A stretch of DNA of 64,000 bases. Source: Neobacillus sp. PS3-12. Lineage in GTDB: Bacteria; Bacillota; Bacilli; Bacillales; Cytobacillaceae. The stretch spans positions 1,550,001-1,614,000 of the forward strand of contig NZ_CP133268.1 in the NCBI RefSeq assembly GCF_030915385.1, written 5' to 3'. A program made the position numbers and the translations under genes. The notes beneath the pieces are model-generated. The model saw only the letters and a program-made list of their open reading frames with translations. It was not told where the DNA came from and ran no database searches. Positions 24,780-33,732 of this stretch are shown here, one piece after another (the stretch's first letter is position 1; every line of letters starts with the position of its first letter).

Positions 24780-25736
24780 TTAACCCTTGACTGCGCTTAA
24801 TGCATTGCGCACCCATGCATTATAGTCGTACGATGTTTTCCGTAAATTCAATCTTGCTTGAGAACGAGGTCCTTGGTTCTTCATAATCAGTTTCAATTTA
24901 CTCCAATCAGGTTCCTGATAAACCCAAAGCTGCTGCTCCTCGTCAAAATGAAGGGTTGGGTCAGGAATTGTTAAGCCTAGGGAAAGTATGCGTGGAATAT
25001 ATTTTGTGAGGTAGGCTTGTCTAAGTTCTTCATTTGAACTGGAACGAATTTTATATTTGATGGTTACATCTTGTTTACTTGTACCAGTGGTAGAGCTCTT
25101 GGCAGGGCCAAAGAATGTAAGAAGTGATTCCCACCATCTGTTTAATGCATCCTGAACCATTGCTTTTTGTTCTGCTGTACCTTCAGCAAGCGCCATGATG
25201 ATCGCTTCACCATGTTGAGCATGGAAAACTTCTTCTGCACAAATTCTTTGTAATGCTCGGCTGTATGGACCATATGAAGCGCTTAGCATATTTGTTTGGG
25301 TAATGATGGCTGCTCCATCAACGAGCCAGCCAATAATTCCTGCATCTGCCCATGATCTTGTTTCCATATGGAATACATTATGAAACTTTAAATCTCCATT
25401 AAATAAATCAATCATTAGGTCGCCGCGATTTTTTCCATATGGTTTCAATAAATCTTCTGCAACCCTTAGAAGTAATTGTCCATGGCCCATTTCATCCTGT
25501 ACTTTAGCCATAATGCCTAATTTACGATAAAGGGATGGAGCTTTAGGAACCCATTCTTTTTCTGGCAGTGCACCCATGATCTCACTGATTCCATGCATGG
25601 AAATTAATTTGATAAGGGTCAAGCGATATTCTTCCGGCATCCAGTCATCGGGTTCAATTTTATCTCCCGCTTCAATCTTTGCAATAAATTCTTCTAAATG
25701 TTGTTGCTCGGTTAACTCTCTTTCAAGAATGCTCAT
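24780..25736 (-). CDS. paaA: Phenylacetyl-CoA 1,2-epoxidase catalytic subunit PaaA
   Basis: A 318-residue di-iron oxygenase that epoxidises the ring of phenylacetyl-CoA. Iron-ligand motifs KVQDEMGHGQLLLRVAED and RICAEEVFHAQHGEAIIMAL are intact. The start has IEPDDWMPEEYRLTLIKLIS. It heads the operon paaABCD-ethD-paaFG-ALDH behind a good promoter with a palindromic operator candidate. Confidence 0.95.
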   Translation of the reverse strand: MSILERELTEQQHLEEFIAKIEAGDKIEPDDWMPEEYRLTLIKLISMHGISEIMGALPEKEWVPKAPSLYRKLGIMAKVQDEMGHGQLLLRVAEDLLKPYGKNRGDLMIDLFNGDLKFHNVFHMETRSWADAGIIGWLVDGAAIITQTNMLSASYGPYSRALQRICAEEVFHAQHGEAIIMALAEGTAEQKAMVQDALNRWWESLLTFFGPAKSSTTGTSKQDVTIKYKIRSSSNEELRQAYLTKYIPRILSLGLTIPDPTLHFDEEQQLWVYQEPDWSKLKLIMKNQGPRSQARLNLRKTSYDYNAWVRNALSAVKG

Positions 25737-25761
25737 TAATTTACCACCTCTCCAATTTATA

Positions 25762-25780
25762 TAACGTGTTTATAACGTTA
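25762..25780 (-). promoter_or_regulatory. Candidate PaaX operator before paaA
   Basis: TAACGTTATAAACACGTTA on the minus strand is an inverted repeat TAACG-N9-CGTTA. It starts at the -10 element and covers the expected transcription start, an ideal site for repression. Confidence 0.6.
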
Positions 25781-25808
25781 TTATATTTTATTGTTATATT
25801 TAATGCAA
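25780..25808 (-). promoter_or_regulatory. Sigma-A promoter of the paaA operon
   Basis: Minus strand TTGCAT (25808-25803), 17-base spacer, TATAAT (25785-25780). The expected start site is near 25773, giving a leader of about 36 bases. Confidence 0.65.
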
Positions 25809-25856
25809 CAATTTTCTGTAAATTTTTAATTTTAAAATTTCATCTTATGTAATACA

Positions 25857-25902
25857 CTACGCTCACCTAACTTTAAATATACATTAGGCAAGCGTAGTAA
25901 CA
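25857..25902 (-). other. Hairpin downstream of paaK
   Basis: CTACGCT-CA-CCTA pairs with TAGG-CA-AGCGTAG, leaving one internal mismatch pair. No T-run follows on either strand. It may be a weak or factor-assisted end of the paaK transcript. Confidence 0.4.
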
Positions 25903-25948
25903 GCATTTAATAACCATTATCTGTTATAAAGGTGATTTTACGTTATAC

Positions 25949-27277
25949 TTAAACAGTAGCTGCTTCGTTCTTCCTTTTATCTACGATCCGAATCGCTTTT
26001 CCTTCGGAACGTGGCAAACTCTTTGGTTTATTAAAGATAACATCCATCGTTACTAAGCAAGCTGATTTCATTTGGTGCTGGATATTTCTCTTTAGCTTTG
26101 CAACCTTTTCGTGTTTTAAGTCCTCACCAATTTCTTGATATAAGCTATTTTCAACTTCAACGTGTAATTCAACACTGTCAAGACTTCCATGCTTAACCAA
26201 ATGAATTTGATAATTAGGAATAAGTCCTTCAATTTGCAATAGTACACGTTCAATTTCAGAAGGGAACACATTTACACCGCGGACAATAATCATATCGTCT
26301 GTTCGGCCAAGTAATCGGGACATGCGTGTCGTTGTTCTGCCGCAAGTACATTTATCTTTTGTAATCGAAGCAATATCTCCTGTACGATAGCGAATGACTG
26401 GAAACGCTTCCTTTGTTAAGCTTGTGAAAACAAGCTCACCAACTTGTCCATCTTCAACAGGTTCTAATGTTTTCGGATCAAGAACTTCCACAAAGAAATG
26501 ATCGTCTGCGATGTGCAGACCATCTTGTGCTTCGTGACATTCAATCGCAACCCCTGGTCCCATTACTTCACTTAAGCCGTAAATATCGACCGCTTTAATA
26601 TTAAGCTTCTTCTCAAGTGTTGCCCTCATTTCTTCTGACCATGGTTCTGCACCAAAAATTCCGTATTCAACGCTTGTTTCTCTCGGGTCCAATCCGAGTT
26701 CTTCCATTTTCTCAACGATATTTAGAATATAAGAAGGCGTTCCGCAAATTCCTCTTGGTTTAAAGTCTTCAATTACTGTTATTTGTCTCTCAGTATTACC
26801 ACCTGAGATTGGCACACATGCAGCACCAAGTTCTTCAGCACCATGGTGGAGACCTAATCCACCAGTAAATAATCCATAACCATACGCATTATGAAAAACA
26901 TCAGACTTCCTACCACCCGCTGTTACAATTGCCCTTGCAACAATTGATGCCCAATTTTTTAAATCATTTTTGGTATAACCAACAACAGTAGGTTTACCGC
27001 TGGTTCCAGATGAACCGTGAATTCGATTGACTTCCTCCAAAGGCACAGCAAATAAACCATATGGATATTGATCCCGTAAATCTTTCTTCTTTGTAAAAGG
27101 AAGCTTTGTAATATCCTCTAACGACTTAATATCCTCTGGTGTAATGCCTAGTTCATCAAACTTATCCTTATAAAATGGGACATTTTCATACACTCGTTTA
27201 ACAGTCTGTTGCAGGCGATTTAATTGCAGCGCTTCCATTTCACTTCGACTTGCAGTTTCAATTTCCGGATTGTACAT
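25949..27277 (-). CDS. paaK: Phenylacetate-CoA ligase PaaK
   Basis: A 442-residue adenylate-forming ligase that activates phenylacetate to phenylacetyl-CoA. The family start EIETASRSEMEALQLNRLQQ, the phosphate loop IHGSSGTSGKPTVVGYTKND, DIYGLSEVMGPGVA and RTDDMIIVRGVNVFPSEIE are all present. I chose ATG 27277 because GAGGAGG lies nine bases upstream. It is transcribed alone ahead of paaA and divergently from paaI. Confidence 0.95.
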   Translation of the reverse strand: MYNPEIETASRSEMEALQLNRLQQTVKRVYENVPFYKDKFDELGITPEDIKSLEDITKLPFTKKKDLRDQYPYGLFAVPLEEVNRIHGSSGTSGKPTVVGYTKNDLKNWASIVARAIVTAGGRKSDVFHNAYGYGLFTGGLGLHHGAEELGAACVPISGGNTERQITVIEDFKPRGICGTPSYILNIVEKMEELGLDPRETSVEYGIFGAEPWSEEMRATLEKKLNIKAVDIYGLSEVMGPGVAIECHEAQDGLHIADDHFFVEVLDPKTLEPVEDGQVGELVFTSLTKEAFPVIRYRTGDIASITKDKCTCGRTTTRMSRLLGRTDDMIIVRGVNVFPSEIERVLLQIEGLIPNYQIHLVKHGSLDSVELHVEVENSLYQEIGEDLKHEKVAKLKRNIQHQMKSACLVTMDVIFNKPKSLPRSEGKAIRIVDKRKNEAATV

Positions 27278-27330
27278 CAATAAGATCCTCCTCAATAATT
27301 TTTAATCTCTTACATAACACCTGTTTTGCA

Positions 27331-27349
27331 TAACGTTTATATCACGACT
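27331..27349 (-). promoter_or_regulatory. Candidate PaaX operator before paaK
   Basis: Plus strand TAACGTTTATATCACGACT matches the left half and centre of the paaA operator (TAACGTT, AT-rich middle, CACG). It lies downstream of the paaK promoter, where a bound repressor would block elongation. Confidence 0.5.
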
Positions 27350-27372
27350 TATTCATTGCTGTAATATGAATT

Positions 27373-27401
27373 AGAATAATATCATATTTGCACTGTGTCA
27401 A
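27373..27401 (-). promoter_or_regulatory. Sigma-A promoter of paaK
   Basis: Minus strand TTGACA (27401-27396), 17-base spacer, TATTCT (27378-27373). The start site would be near 27366, about 90 bases before the paaK ATG. Confidence 0.6.
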
Positions 27402-27625
27402 TAGTTTTGTCAGAAAATTTTAACAATAACATGATTATATTAGCTGAAAACACTGCTAATTTCAACGATAAACAATTCTAAATAAAATAAATTTTCTAAA
27501 TTTTTATTTACACCAATTTCAAGATGTGATAATTTTTTAATCATGAAATATATCAAAAAAATTATTCAGCGTTTTTCTAACGTACTATAAAAAATATTGA
27601 TGATAATCAAATTTAGGAGGATCTT

Positions 27626-28078
27626 ATGTCAGTAAAGGTAAGTGACCAAACTACACATGAAATGTATTATGATAAAATTTTTCAAACGATGGAAAATGAA
27701 CCCTATGCCCGTATGCTGGGGATCAAATTAATCGAACTTGGTCCTGGGAGTGCCATTGCAGAAATGGTTCCAAATGAAAATATGGTTAACGCCCATGGAA
27801 CTGTTCATGGAGGAATTATTTTTTCATTAGCTGACTATGTTTTTGCTGCTGCCAGCAACTCTTACGGCAGAACTGCAGTTGGTGTCAATAATAATGTAAA
27901 TTTTATGTCGGCCGGAAAAGTTGGTCAAACCCTGACAGCAACGGCTAAAGAAATAAAGAAGACCAATCGCCTCGCATGGTTTAGCATCCACGTATATAGC
28001 TCTGAGGAATTAATCGCAACAATGGAAGCAATGGTGTATCGTATGAATCAGCATTTTGTGGGATCAGAGGAAAGTTAA
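27626..28078 (+). CDS. paaI: Hotdog-fold acyl-CoA thioesterase PaaI
   Basis: A 150-residue hotdog thioesterase. The PaaI signature NAHGTVHGGIIFSLADYVFA contains the catalytic aspartate, followed by NNNVNFMSAGKVGQTLTATA. PaaI hydrolyses dead-end CoA esters and frees CoA when the pathway stalls. Ribosome site AGGAGG precedes ATG 27626. It is divergent from paaK and separated by about 350 AT-rich bases. Confidence 0.92.
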   Translation: MSVKVSDQTTHEMYYDKIFQTMENEPYARMLGIKLIELGPGSAIAEMVPNENMVNAHGTVHGGIIFSLADYVFAAASNSYGRTAVGVNNNVNFMSAGKVGQTLTATAKEIKKTNRLAWFSIHVYSSEELIATMEAMVYRMNQHFVGSEES

Positions 28079-28095
28079 GAAAAGGATTGGAGAAC

Positions 28096-28136
28096 ACAGC
28101 CCACATGTTTTAAAGACAAGTGGGCCGTTTTTGGAA
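28096..28136 (+). terminator. Terminator of paaI
   Basis: GCCCACATG and AAGTGGGC form an imperfect stem followed by CGTTTTTGG, 20 bases after the paaI stop. Confidence 0.65.
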
Positions 28137-28154
28137 AATTGTTTTTAAAAAGCA

Positions 28155-29927
28155 CTATTTTACAGAGTTTAGGGTTAGCGATTCATTTCGATACAGAATT
28201 TCATTCTGCTTTACATCATATAAACCCTTGGGAACTAAGCGAAGCCCTGGCAGAAAGTCGCAGGTTAAGAACAATAATGTATATAGAATATCATGGAATG
28301 GAAAACCTCGCTCTTGTACGATAGACAACAACTGATCATAATACATCACTGCTGTTGAAAACGAAGGGTCTGTTGTCATCATACCAGCTAACTGTAAAGG
28401 AATTTCGAGGATAATTTCGCTGCCATCTACGATGACAATCCCTCCGCCTAAGTCATGAACCCTCGCTGCCGCTTTGGCCATTGCTTCAGGATTTTTACCA
28501 ATAACAAGTAATTCAGATGTTGTGTTGTATGTAGAAGCCATTCCATCAAGATTAACCGCAAATCGCTCTAAGATCCCTCTTGTTATCCATTTACCATTTC
28601 GGTCAAACAACGCTGCTTGCAAAAGACCGTTATCTCCGCTAAGATCTGCGTAACCATTGACTGAAGTTAAAAATATATCTTTCCTCTCTGTAATGACATT
28701 GCTTTTAAAATAAATAGCAGGAACATTTCCACCCTGATGAGGATAGCGATATAAATCTGCATTTTCCAAAACGGATTTGGAAAACCCAAAGGGTTCACGG
28801 TTAACATATTGATTCCAATCAATTTCAGGCATATTAATCGTTAATTTTCCATCTTCTGCTATTATTTCTCCATTGGCAATCACCATCTCCGGCCGAAAAG
28901 AAACAAGGTCAGGCAGCAAAAGAATATCTGCCTTTCTGCCCGGAGCAAGACCGCCAATATAATCATCCTGCTTTAAGTAGGTAGCTGCATTAATCGTTAC
29001 CATCTGGATGGCATTCATCACGGGTACTCCAAGCTCAACTGCTTGTCTAACCAAGCCATCAACAAAACCTTCTTTTTCGATAAAAGCTGGATTAGGACCA
29101 TCCGTTGTCATAATGATTCTGCTAGTGCTTACATTACCTTCCGTGATTAATGGAATAAGCTCCTGCAAATCTGGTCTTAGTGAGCTATTGCGAAGGGTTG
29201 TCCACATTCCTAATCTTAGCCGGTCAAAAGCTTCTTTAAGAGTAATCGCTTCATGGCAGGCACTGACGCCCGAGGCAACAACAGCATTTAACTTATCATA
29301 GGAACAGCCGGCTGTATGACCATCTACAACCTTACCCAATTTCTTGATATAATCGATTATTTCAAGTAAATATGGGTCCCCATTGTATAATAATGGCCAA
29401 CGAGTTATTTCCGCTGAGCCTAAAACAGCATCAAGAGCAAGCAGTTCCTTTACCTCGTTGTCATTAAATAATTCATTTTCCCCCTGATACTCTGCTTGAG
29501 AAACTAGGCGGGCCAGCCAAAAAAAGTTGCCTGGCAACTGTTCTAAGTCCTTAACCAGCCTTTTAAAGCCGTTTGCTCCCATATGAAGATGAAAAAATAA
29601 ATTATCATTCACTGTTGTAGTAGTACCAAGGGGTAATATCTTGGAGGTCATACTTACAGGATTGTAGACAATCCAGGGATGTGAATGGGCTTCAATAAAC
29701 CCGGGGGATAGATACTTTCCTGTTGCATCAATGACGGTTGTATGTTCACCAATCGCTCGGTCACTCCCACCCACATAGGCAATACAGTCTTTATAGACCG
29801 CAACATTCTGCTTTAAAAATTCTCCGGAATAAACATTTATTACGGTACCATTCTTTATAAATAAATCTGCAGGCCGATTTCCTTTGGCAACTTCGATTAG
29901 GTCGCTTCTTTTTGCTTTCAATTTCAA
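28155..29927 (-). CDS. Adenine deaminase family protein (YerA-like)
   Basis: A 590-residue amidohydrolase of the adenine deaminase family. Metal-site motif GFIEAHSHPWIVYNP is present, together with VDGHTAGCSYDKLNA, IIMTTDGPNP and the family C-terminal domain (ADLSGDNGLLQAALFDRNGK, then GGGIVIVDGSEIILEIPLQL). Its length and the SHPW variant resemble B. subtilis YerA rather than AdeC, whose corresponding site differs, so adenine as substrate is probable but not certain. The start is best placed at TTG 29927: GGGAGG lies seven bases before it, inside the open frame that begins at ATG 29945. Confidence 0.85.
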   Translation of the reverse strand: MKLKAKRSDLIEVAKGNRPADLFIKNGTVINVYSGEFLKQNVAVYKDCIAYVGGSDRAIGEHTTVIDATGKYLSPGFIEAHSHPWIVYNPVSMTSKILPLGTTTTVNDNLFFHLHMGANGFKRLVKDLEQLPGNFFWLARLVSQAEYQGENELFNDNEVKELLALDAVLGSAEITRWPLLYNGDPYLLEIIDYIKKLGKVVDGHTAGCSYDKLNAVVASGVSACHEAITLKEAFDRLRLGMWTTLRNSSLRPDLQELIPLITEGNVSTSRIIMTTDGPNPAFIEKEGFVDGLVRQAVELGVPVMNAIQMVTINAATYLKQDDYIGGLAPGRKADILLLPDLVSFRPEMVIANGEIIAEDGKLTINMPEIDWNQYVNREPFGFSKSVLENADLYRYPHQGGNVPAIYFKSNVITERKDIFLTSVNGYADLSGDNGLLQAALFDRNGKWITRGILERFAVNLDGMASTYNTTSELLVIGKNPEAMAKAAARVHDLGGGIVIVDGSEIILEIPLQLAGMMTTDPSFSTAVMYYDQLLSIVQERGFPFHDILYTLLFLTCDFLPGLRLVPKGLYDVKQNEILYRNESLTLNSVK

Positions 29928-30094
29928 TCCAATTCCTCCCATCATTAATTCTATTACAAGCTTATATGGGTTTTCTTTTACGAGTCAATTAATTTTTTGA
30001 ATATTTCGCATTATAACTTACTACCGAATTAATAGTAAAAAAACTAAATTATGATAAACTAAACTGAACAAATTTTTCCCAAGGAGCATAGATC

Positions 30095-31150
30095 ATGACA
30101 ACAAATACTAGATTCATCGGGTTTGTGGGAACATACACTAAAGGGGAAAGTAAAGGAATTTACGCTTTTACATTAGACACACAAGAAAAGCAAATAACCT
30201 CGATTAGGTCAGCAGCAGAATTAGACAATCCTACATATCTTAATATCAGCAATGATAGCCGTTTCCTTTTTTCAGTTGTAAAGGAAGGAGCTTCAGGTGG
30301 TATTGCAACATTTGCTGTTAATAGCCAGACAGGGGAACTTACACCGCTCAACACACAATTATTAGAGGGTTCCTCTCCTTGCCATGTAAGTGTGGACAAT
30401 CAAACAAAGATTGCTTTTAGTGCCAATTACCATAAAGGGGAAGTGGTATCCTATCTTGTAAACAACGGAACATTGACTAAACCCATATCTATTATTAAGC
30501 ATGAAGGTTCAGGACCTGATCCCCGACAAGAAAAAGCACATACCCATTTTGCCGAATTGACACCGGACGAAAAGTATCTTGCGGTTTGCGAATTAGGATC
30601 AGACCTGCTTATTACCTATCAAGTAGATGAAAGTGGAAAATTGAAAGAAGTAACATGTTTAACAGTAAAGCCTGGTAGTGGTCCAAGACATCTTACCTTC
30701 CATCCAAACGAGCGATTCGCCTATATTATGACCGAGTTTAGTTCCGAGGTTATTGCTTTGAGGTATCATGCAGAAAGTGGCAGTTTTGAGGAAATCCAAA
30801 CCATTTCAACAATACCTGAGAATTTTAAAGAAAATAATCAAGGCAGTGCGATTCATATTTCTTCTGACGGCCGTTTTGTTTATGCAGCCAACCGAGGTCA
30901 TAATAGTATTGCAATATTTGGGGTTGATAATGATACTGGAAAGCTGGAATTAATCGAGCGTGTTTCAACAGAAGGAGATTGGCCGAGGGATTTCAGTTTA
31001 GATCCAAGCGAAAAATTCCTGGTAGCTTCTAATCAAAACTCCAGTAATCTTGTGTTATATTCACGAAATACCGAAACAGGAAAACTTACCCTCCTGCAGT
31101 CTGATGTAAAAGTTCCAGACCCTGTTTGTGTTAAATTCCTGCAAGTATAA
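30095..31150 (+). CDS. pgl: Lactonase, 6-phosphogluconolactonase-like seven-bladed propeller
   Basis: A 351-residue beta-propeller of the YkgB/YbhE lactonase family, which hydrolyses 6-phosphogluconolactone. Typical segments are GFVGTYTKGESKGIYAF, the stretch KAHTHFAELTPDEKYLAVCE, GPRHLTFHPNERFAYIMTE and NRGHNSIAIFGV. Ribosome site AAGGAG precedes the ATG. It would supply the 6-phosphogluconate used by the dehydrogenase at the end of the window; this link is inference. It is monocistronic. Confidence 0.85.
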   Translation: MTTNTRFIGFVGTYTKGESKGIYAFTLDTQEKQITSIRSAAELDNPTYLNISNDSRFLFSVVKEGASGGIATFAVNSQTGELTPLNTQLLEGSSPCHVSVDNQTKIAFSANYHKGEVVSYLVNNGTLTKPISIIKHEGSGPDPRQEKAHTHFAELTPDEKYLAVCELGSDLLITYQVDESGKLKEVTCLTVKPGSGPRHLTFHPNERFAYIMTEFSSEVIALRYHAESGSFEEIQTISTIPENFKENNQGSAIHISSDGRFVYAANRGHNSIAIFGVDNDTGKLELIERVSTEGDWPRDFSLDPSEKFLVASNQNSSNLVLYSRNTETGKLTLLQSDVKVPDPVCVKFLQV

Positions 31151-31190
31151 AAGGGGACGTGCACTTTAACTGCACGCCCCTTTTTTGTTT
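31149..31190. terminator. Terminator of the lactonase gene
   Basis: AAAAGGGGACGTGCA / TGCACGCCCCTTTTTT, nearly perfect stem with loop CTTTAAC. It works in the plus direction and may also serve the convergent aldo/keto reductase. Confidence 0.85.
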
Positions 31191-31202
31191 GAAACCCTTT
31201 TA

Positions 31203-32186
31203 TTAATAAGCTCCACGAATATTAGCATGAACTTCGTTTACATAAAATTCTTGAAGTCTTGTTAACTCTTCAGCGATAAATCCAGGTACATCTAGGGCAC
31301 CGAGATTATCCTCTACTTGTTTTACATTTTTAAATCCTGGAATCACACATGAAATGGCTTCATGCTCAAGAATCCATTTTAAGGCCGCTCGCGTCATGCT
31401 TTCTCTGCCATCCGCAATCCAGCTTAATTTCCCACTCAACTCGACCCCTTTAGCAAACTCTAGACCGGCAAACGTTTCACCAACATTAAACTCCTGACCA
31501 TCTCGATTAAAATTTCGGTGGTCACTTTTTTCAAACTTTGTGTCTGAAGTAAACTTACCTGTTAACAAGCCGCTCGCCAAAGGCACACGCGCTAAGATCC
31601 CAACTCCTTTTTCTTTTGCAACAGGAAATAGTTCTTTTATCGGTTTTTGGCGGAAAATATTAAAAATAACTTGAAGCGCTCTTACATTTGGATTTTGCAT
31701 CGCAATTAATCCTTCTTCAACTGTTTCAACACTTACACCGTAGTAGCGGATCTTCCCTTCCTGTTGAAGCTTATCCAGTACCTCAAAGACGCTGCCATCC
31801 TTAATAATTTCAAGGGGAGGACAGTGAATTTGATAAAGATCGATTCTTTCCCTTTCCAGTCTCTTTAAGCTGTTTTCACAAAAAGCTCTTACCGTTTTTT
31901 CAGAATAGGTCTCTGGATCAAAAATATCAGCGGCACGACAGAATTTTGTTGCAATATGGATTTGATCTTCTTTTCCTTTTGTCACTTTTGCTAACAGCTG
32001 CTCGCTGTGACCATCACCATACACATCTGCGGTATCAAAAAAATTCACGCCAGCCTCCATTGCTCGTTCCAATGCACGCAGTGATTCCTTATCATCAGTT
32101 TTTCCCCAGCTGCCGCCAATCCCCCACGTGCCAAAACTAACTTCACTAATCTTTAAATCGGTGTTTCCAAGATTGCGATAATTCAT
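31203..32186 (-). CDS. Aldo/keto reductase
   Basis: A 327-residue TIM-barrel NADPH oxidoreductase. The catalytic tetrad positions are visible: Asp and Tyr in FFDTADVYGDGHSE, Lys in IHIATKFCR and His in DLYQIHCPP. It belongs to the group with YqkF/IolS-like general aldo/keto reductases. Substrate unknown. Ribosome site GAGGA lies upstream of ATG 32186. No functional link to its neighbours is seen. Confidence 0.87.
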   Translation of the reverse strand: MNYRNLGNTDLKISEVSFGTWGIGGSWGKTDDKESLRALERAMEAGVNFFDTADVYGDGHSEQLLAKVTKGKEDQIHIATKFCRAADIFDPETYSEKTVRAFCENSLKRLERERIDLYQIHCPPLEIIKDGSVFEVLDKLQQEGKIRYYGVSVETVEEGLIAMQNPNVRALQVIFNIFRQKPIKELFPVAKEKGVGILARVPLASGLLTGKFTSDTKFEKSDHRNFNRDGQEFNVGETFAGLEFAKGVELSGKLSWIADGRESMTRAALKWILEHEAISCVIPGFKNVKQVEDNLGALDVPGFIAEELTRLQEFYVNEVHANIRGAY

Positions 32187-32346
32187 TCCAAAGATCCTCC
32201 TCTAGACACGGTTAATTGATCATTCGTTGCCTTTGTTGTTTGTAAAAACCTGCTGTAACATAGCCGATTTTCCATTAAAATCATTATAAAATGGGGAAGA
32301 AACTAAGTAAACATACACCTTTCACTTAAAAACGGGATATTTTATT

Positions 32347-32384
32347 CGACAAAGCCCAATCCGCATTGAAGGGATTGGGCTTGT
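32347..32384 (-). terminator. Terminator of cheV
   Basis: Stem AAGCCCAATCC / GGATTGGGCTT (with one G-U or mismatch) and loop around CTTCAATGC lie just after the cheV stop. Confidence 0.7.
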
Positions 32385-32397
32385 ATTGATAATAAAA

Positions 32398-33297
32398 TCA
32401 CAAAAACTTATCAATCATAGTAATTAATTCACCAATTTCCGGCTTGCTGACTTGGGCATCTGCACCTACTGTTTCGCCCTTATGGCGGAGGTCGTCTGTA
32501 ATCAGTGATGAAAAAATAATGACTGGTAGCTGTGAGAGAACAGGATGCTGTTTGATTTGTTTGGTTAAATGCAGCCCGTCCATTACCGGCATTTCAATAT
32601 CTGTAATAACAAGATGTACAACCTCACTAATGACTTTGTTTTCACTGACCGCATGCTGTAAGTAATCCAAAGCATCCTTGCCGTTTTCAAAGAAATCAAT
32701 GAACTGAAAGTCGGCTTCCATTAATGTATCGGATAACAGTTTCCGTAACATAGCTGAATCCTCAGCAACAACAATCCGATATTTTGAGCGGTCTTTTCTT
32801 TGCACATGTTTTAAGCGATCATTGTTAATTCCTGTTGCTGGATTGATATCTACTAAAATCTTTTCAAAATCTAGAAGGAGTGTCATCCCCTCCTGTTTCC
32901 GGACTACACCGATGATTTGATTCTCAGTGTTTTGATATAAATTTGTCGGCTTCTCGATTTGCTCCCAAGAAATACGATTAATTTTATCAACACCATGGAC
33001 ATGAAAAACGACCTTTTGTTTATTAAATTCAGTAACAATGAATTTATCCTGTGAAGGTTGATTGGAATCGGGAAACCCTAACACTTTTGCCATATTAATG
33101 ACAGGAAGGATTTCACCCCTGATCTCCATAATCCCTTCGATATTTGGATGGGTATGTGGAATAAATACAACCAGCACTGGATTGATAATTTCCCTTACTT
33201 TAATTACATTGATTCCAAATCTGTTATTAGCAACATTAAATTCAACAATTTCAAGCTCATTTGTACCGCTTTCAAGCAAAACCCCTTTTTCGGCCAT
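32398..33297 (-). CDS. cheV: Chemotaxis coupling protein CheV (CheW-receiver fusion)
   Basis: A 299-residue two-domain protein. The N-terminal CheW domain (about 10-150) has LEIVEFNVANNRFGINVIKV and GIMEIRGEILPVINMAK. The C-terminal receiver domain (about 175-299) has the phosphorylated Asp in LVITDIEMPVMDG and a conserved Lys near the end (QVSKPEIG). It links receptors to CheA and adapts by phosphorylation. I chose ATG 33297 with AGGGGGT upstream. No other chemotaxis gene is in the window, as is usual for cheV in bacilli. Confidence 0.93.
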   Translation of the reverse strand: MAEKGVLLESGTNELEIVEFNVANNRFGINVIKVREIINPVLVVFIPHTHPNIEGIMEIRGEILPVINMAKVLGFPDSNQPSQDKFIVTEFNKQKVVFHVHGVDKINRISWEQIEKPTNLYQNTENQIIGVVRKQEGMTLLLDFEKILVDINPATGINNDRLKHVQRKDRSKYRIVVAEDSAMLRKLLSDTLMEADFQFIDFFENGKDALDYLQHAVSENKVISEVVHLVITDIEMPVMDGLHLTKQIKQHPVLSQLPVIIFSSLITDDLRHKGETVGADAQVSKPEIGELITMIDKFL

Positions 33298-33457
33298 CGT
33301 GGCGACCCCCTGCACTTTTTAATAAACAAAAAAGTTTAATATTTGTATCCATCAATCTTTATTTCGGTTATTTTTCTATCTTTTTTAATATTCAATGCAA
33401 ATTCCTTAAATTTCAAGAAAACCCACTTAAATGATTGGATTAATATTCGAAAAATAT

Positions 33458-33486
33458 TTGACATAATTATATCATTGTAGTAATTT
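33458..33486 (+). promoter_or_regulatory. Promoter of the met operon
   Basis: TTGACA (33458-33463), 17-base spacer, TAATTT (33481-33486). It would start transcription about 20 bases before the S-box aptamer. Confidence 0.5.
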
Positions 33487-33510
33487 TAAAGAAAAGTTAA
33501 ATAATACTTT

Positions 33511-33622
33511 CTTATCAAGAGAGGTTGAGGGAACGGCCCGATGACACCTCAGCAACCTTCAATGGATTTTTCATTGAAAAGGTGCTAATTCCTGCAAGTT
33601 TTTTAAAACTTGGGAGATAAGA
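33511..33622 (+). ncRNA. SAM-I (S-box) riboswitch
   Basis: The S-box core is plain: CTTATCAAGAGAGGTTGAGG, then GAACGGCCCGATGACACCTC, AGCAACC, a variable hairpin (TTCAATG / CATTGAA), AAGGTGCTAATTCCTGCAAG, and a closing GAGATAAG that pairs with CTTATC. In bacilli SAM binding favours the downstream terminator and shuts off methionine genes, which fits metI-metC-yitJ-metH. Confidence 0.96.
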
Positions 33623-33648
33623 AGAATGACTATGTGATCGATGCAAAC

Positions 33649-33682
33649 AAAAGTCTTCTTCTTAGCGGGAAGACTTTTTTTA
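33649..33682 (+). terminator. Riboswitch expression-platform terminator
   Basis: AAAAGTCTTC / GAAGACTTTTTTT, with loop TTCTTAGCGG, lies directly after the aptamer and before metI. Confidence 0.85.
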
Positions 33683-33732
33683 ATACCATAATACTGTATA
33701 ACGTTACTACACCACATTAAGGAGATGTCATC

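Noticed and set aside
28120..28335. Short plus-strand frames after paaI
   Set aside because: They lie opposite the end of the adenine deaminase gene and after a terminator.
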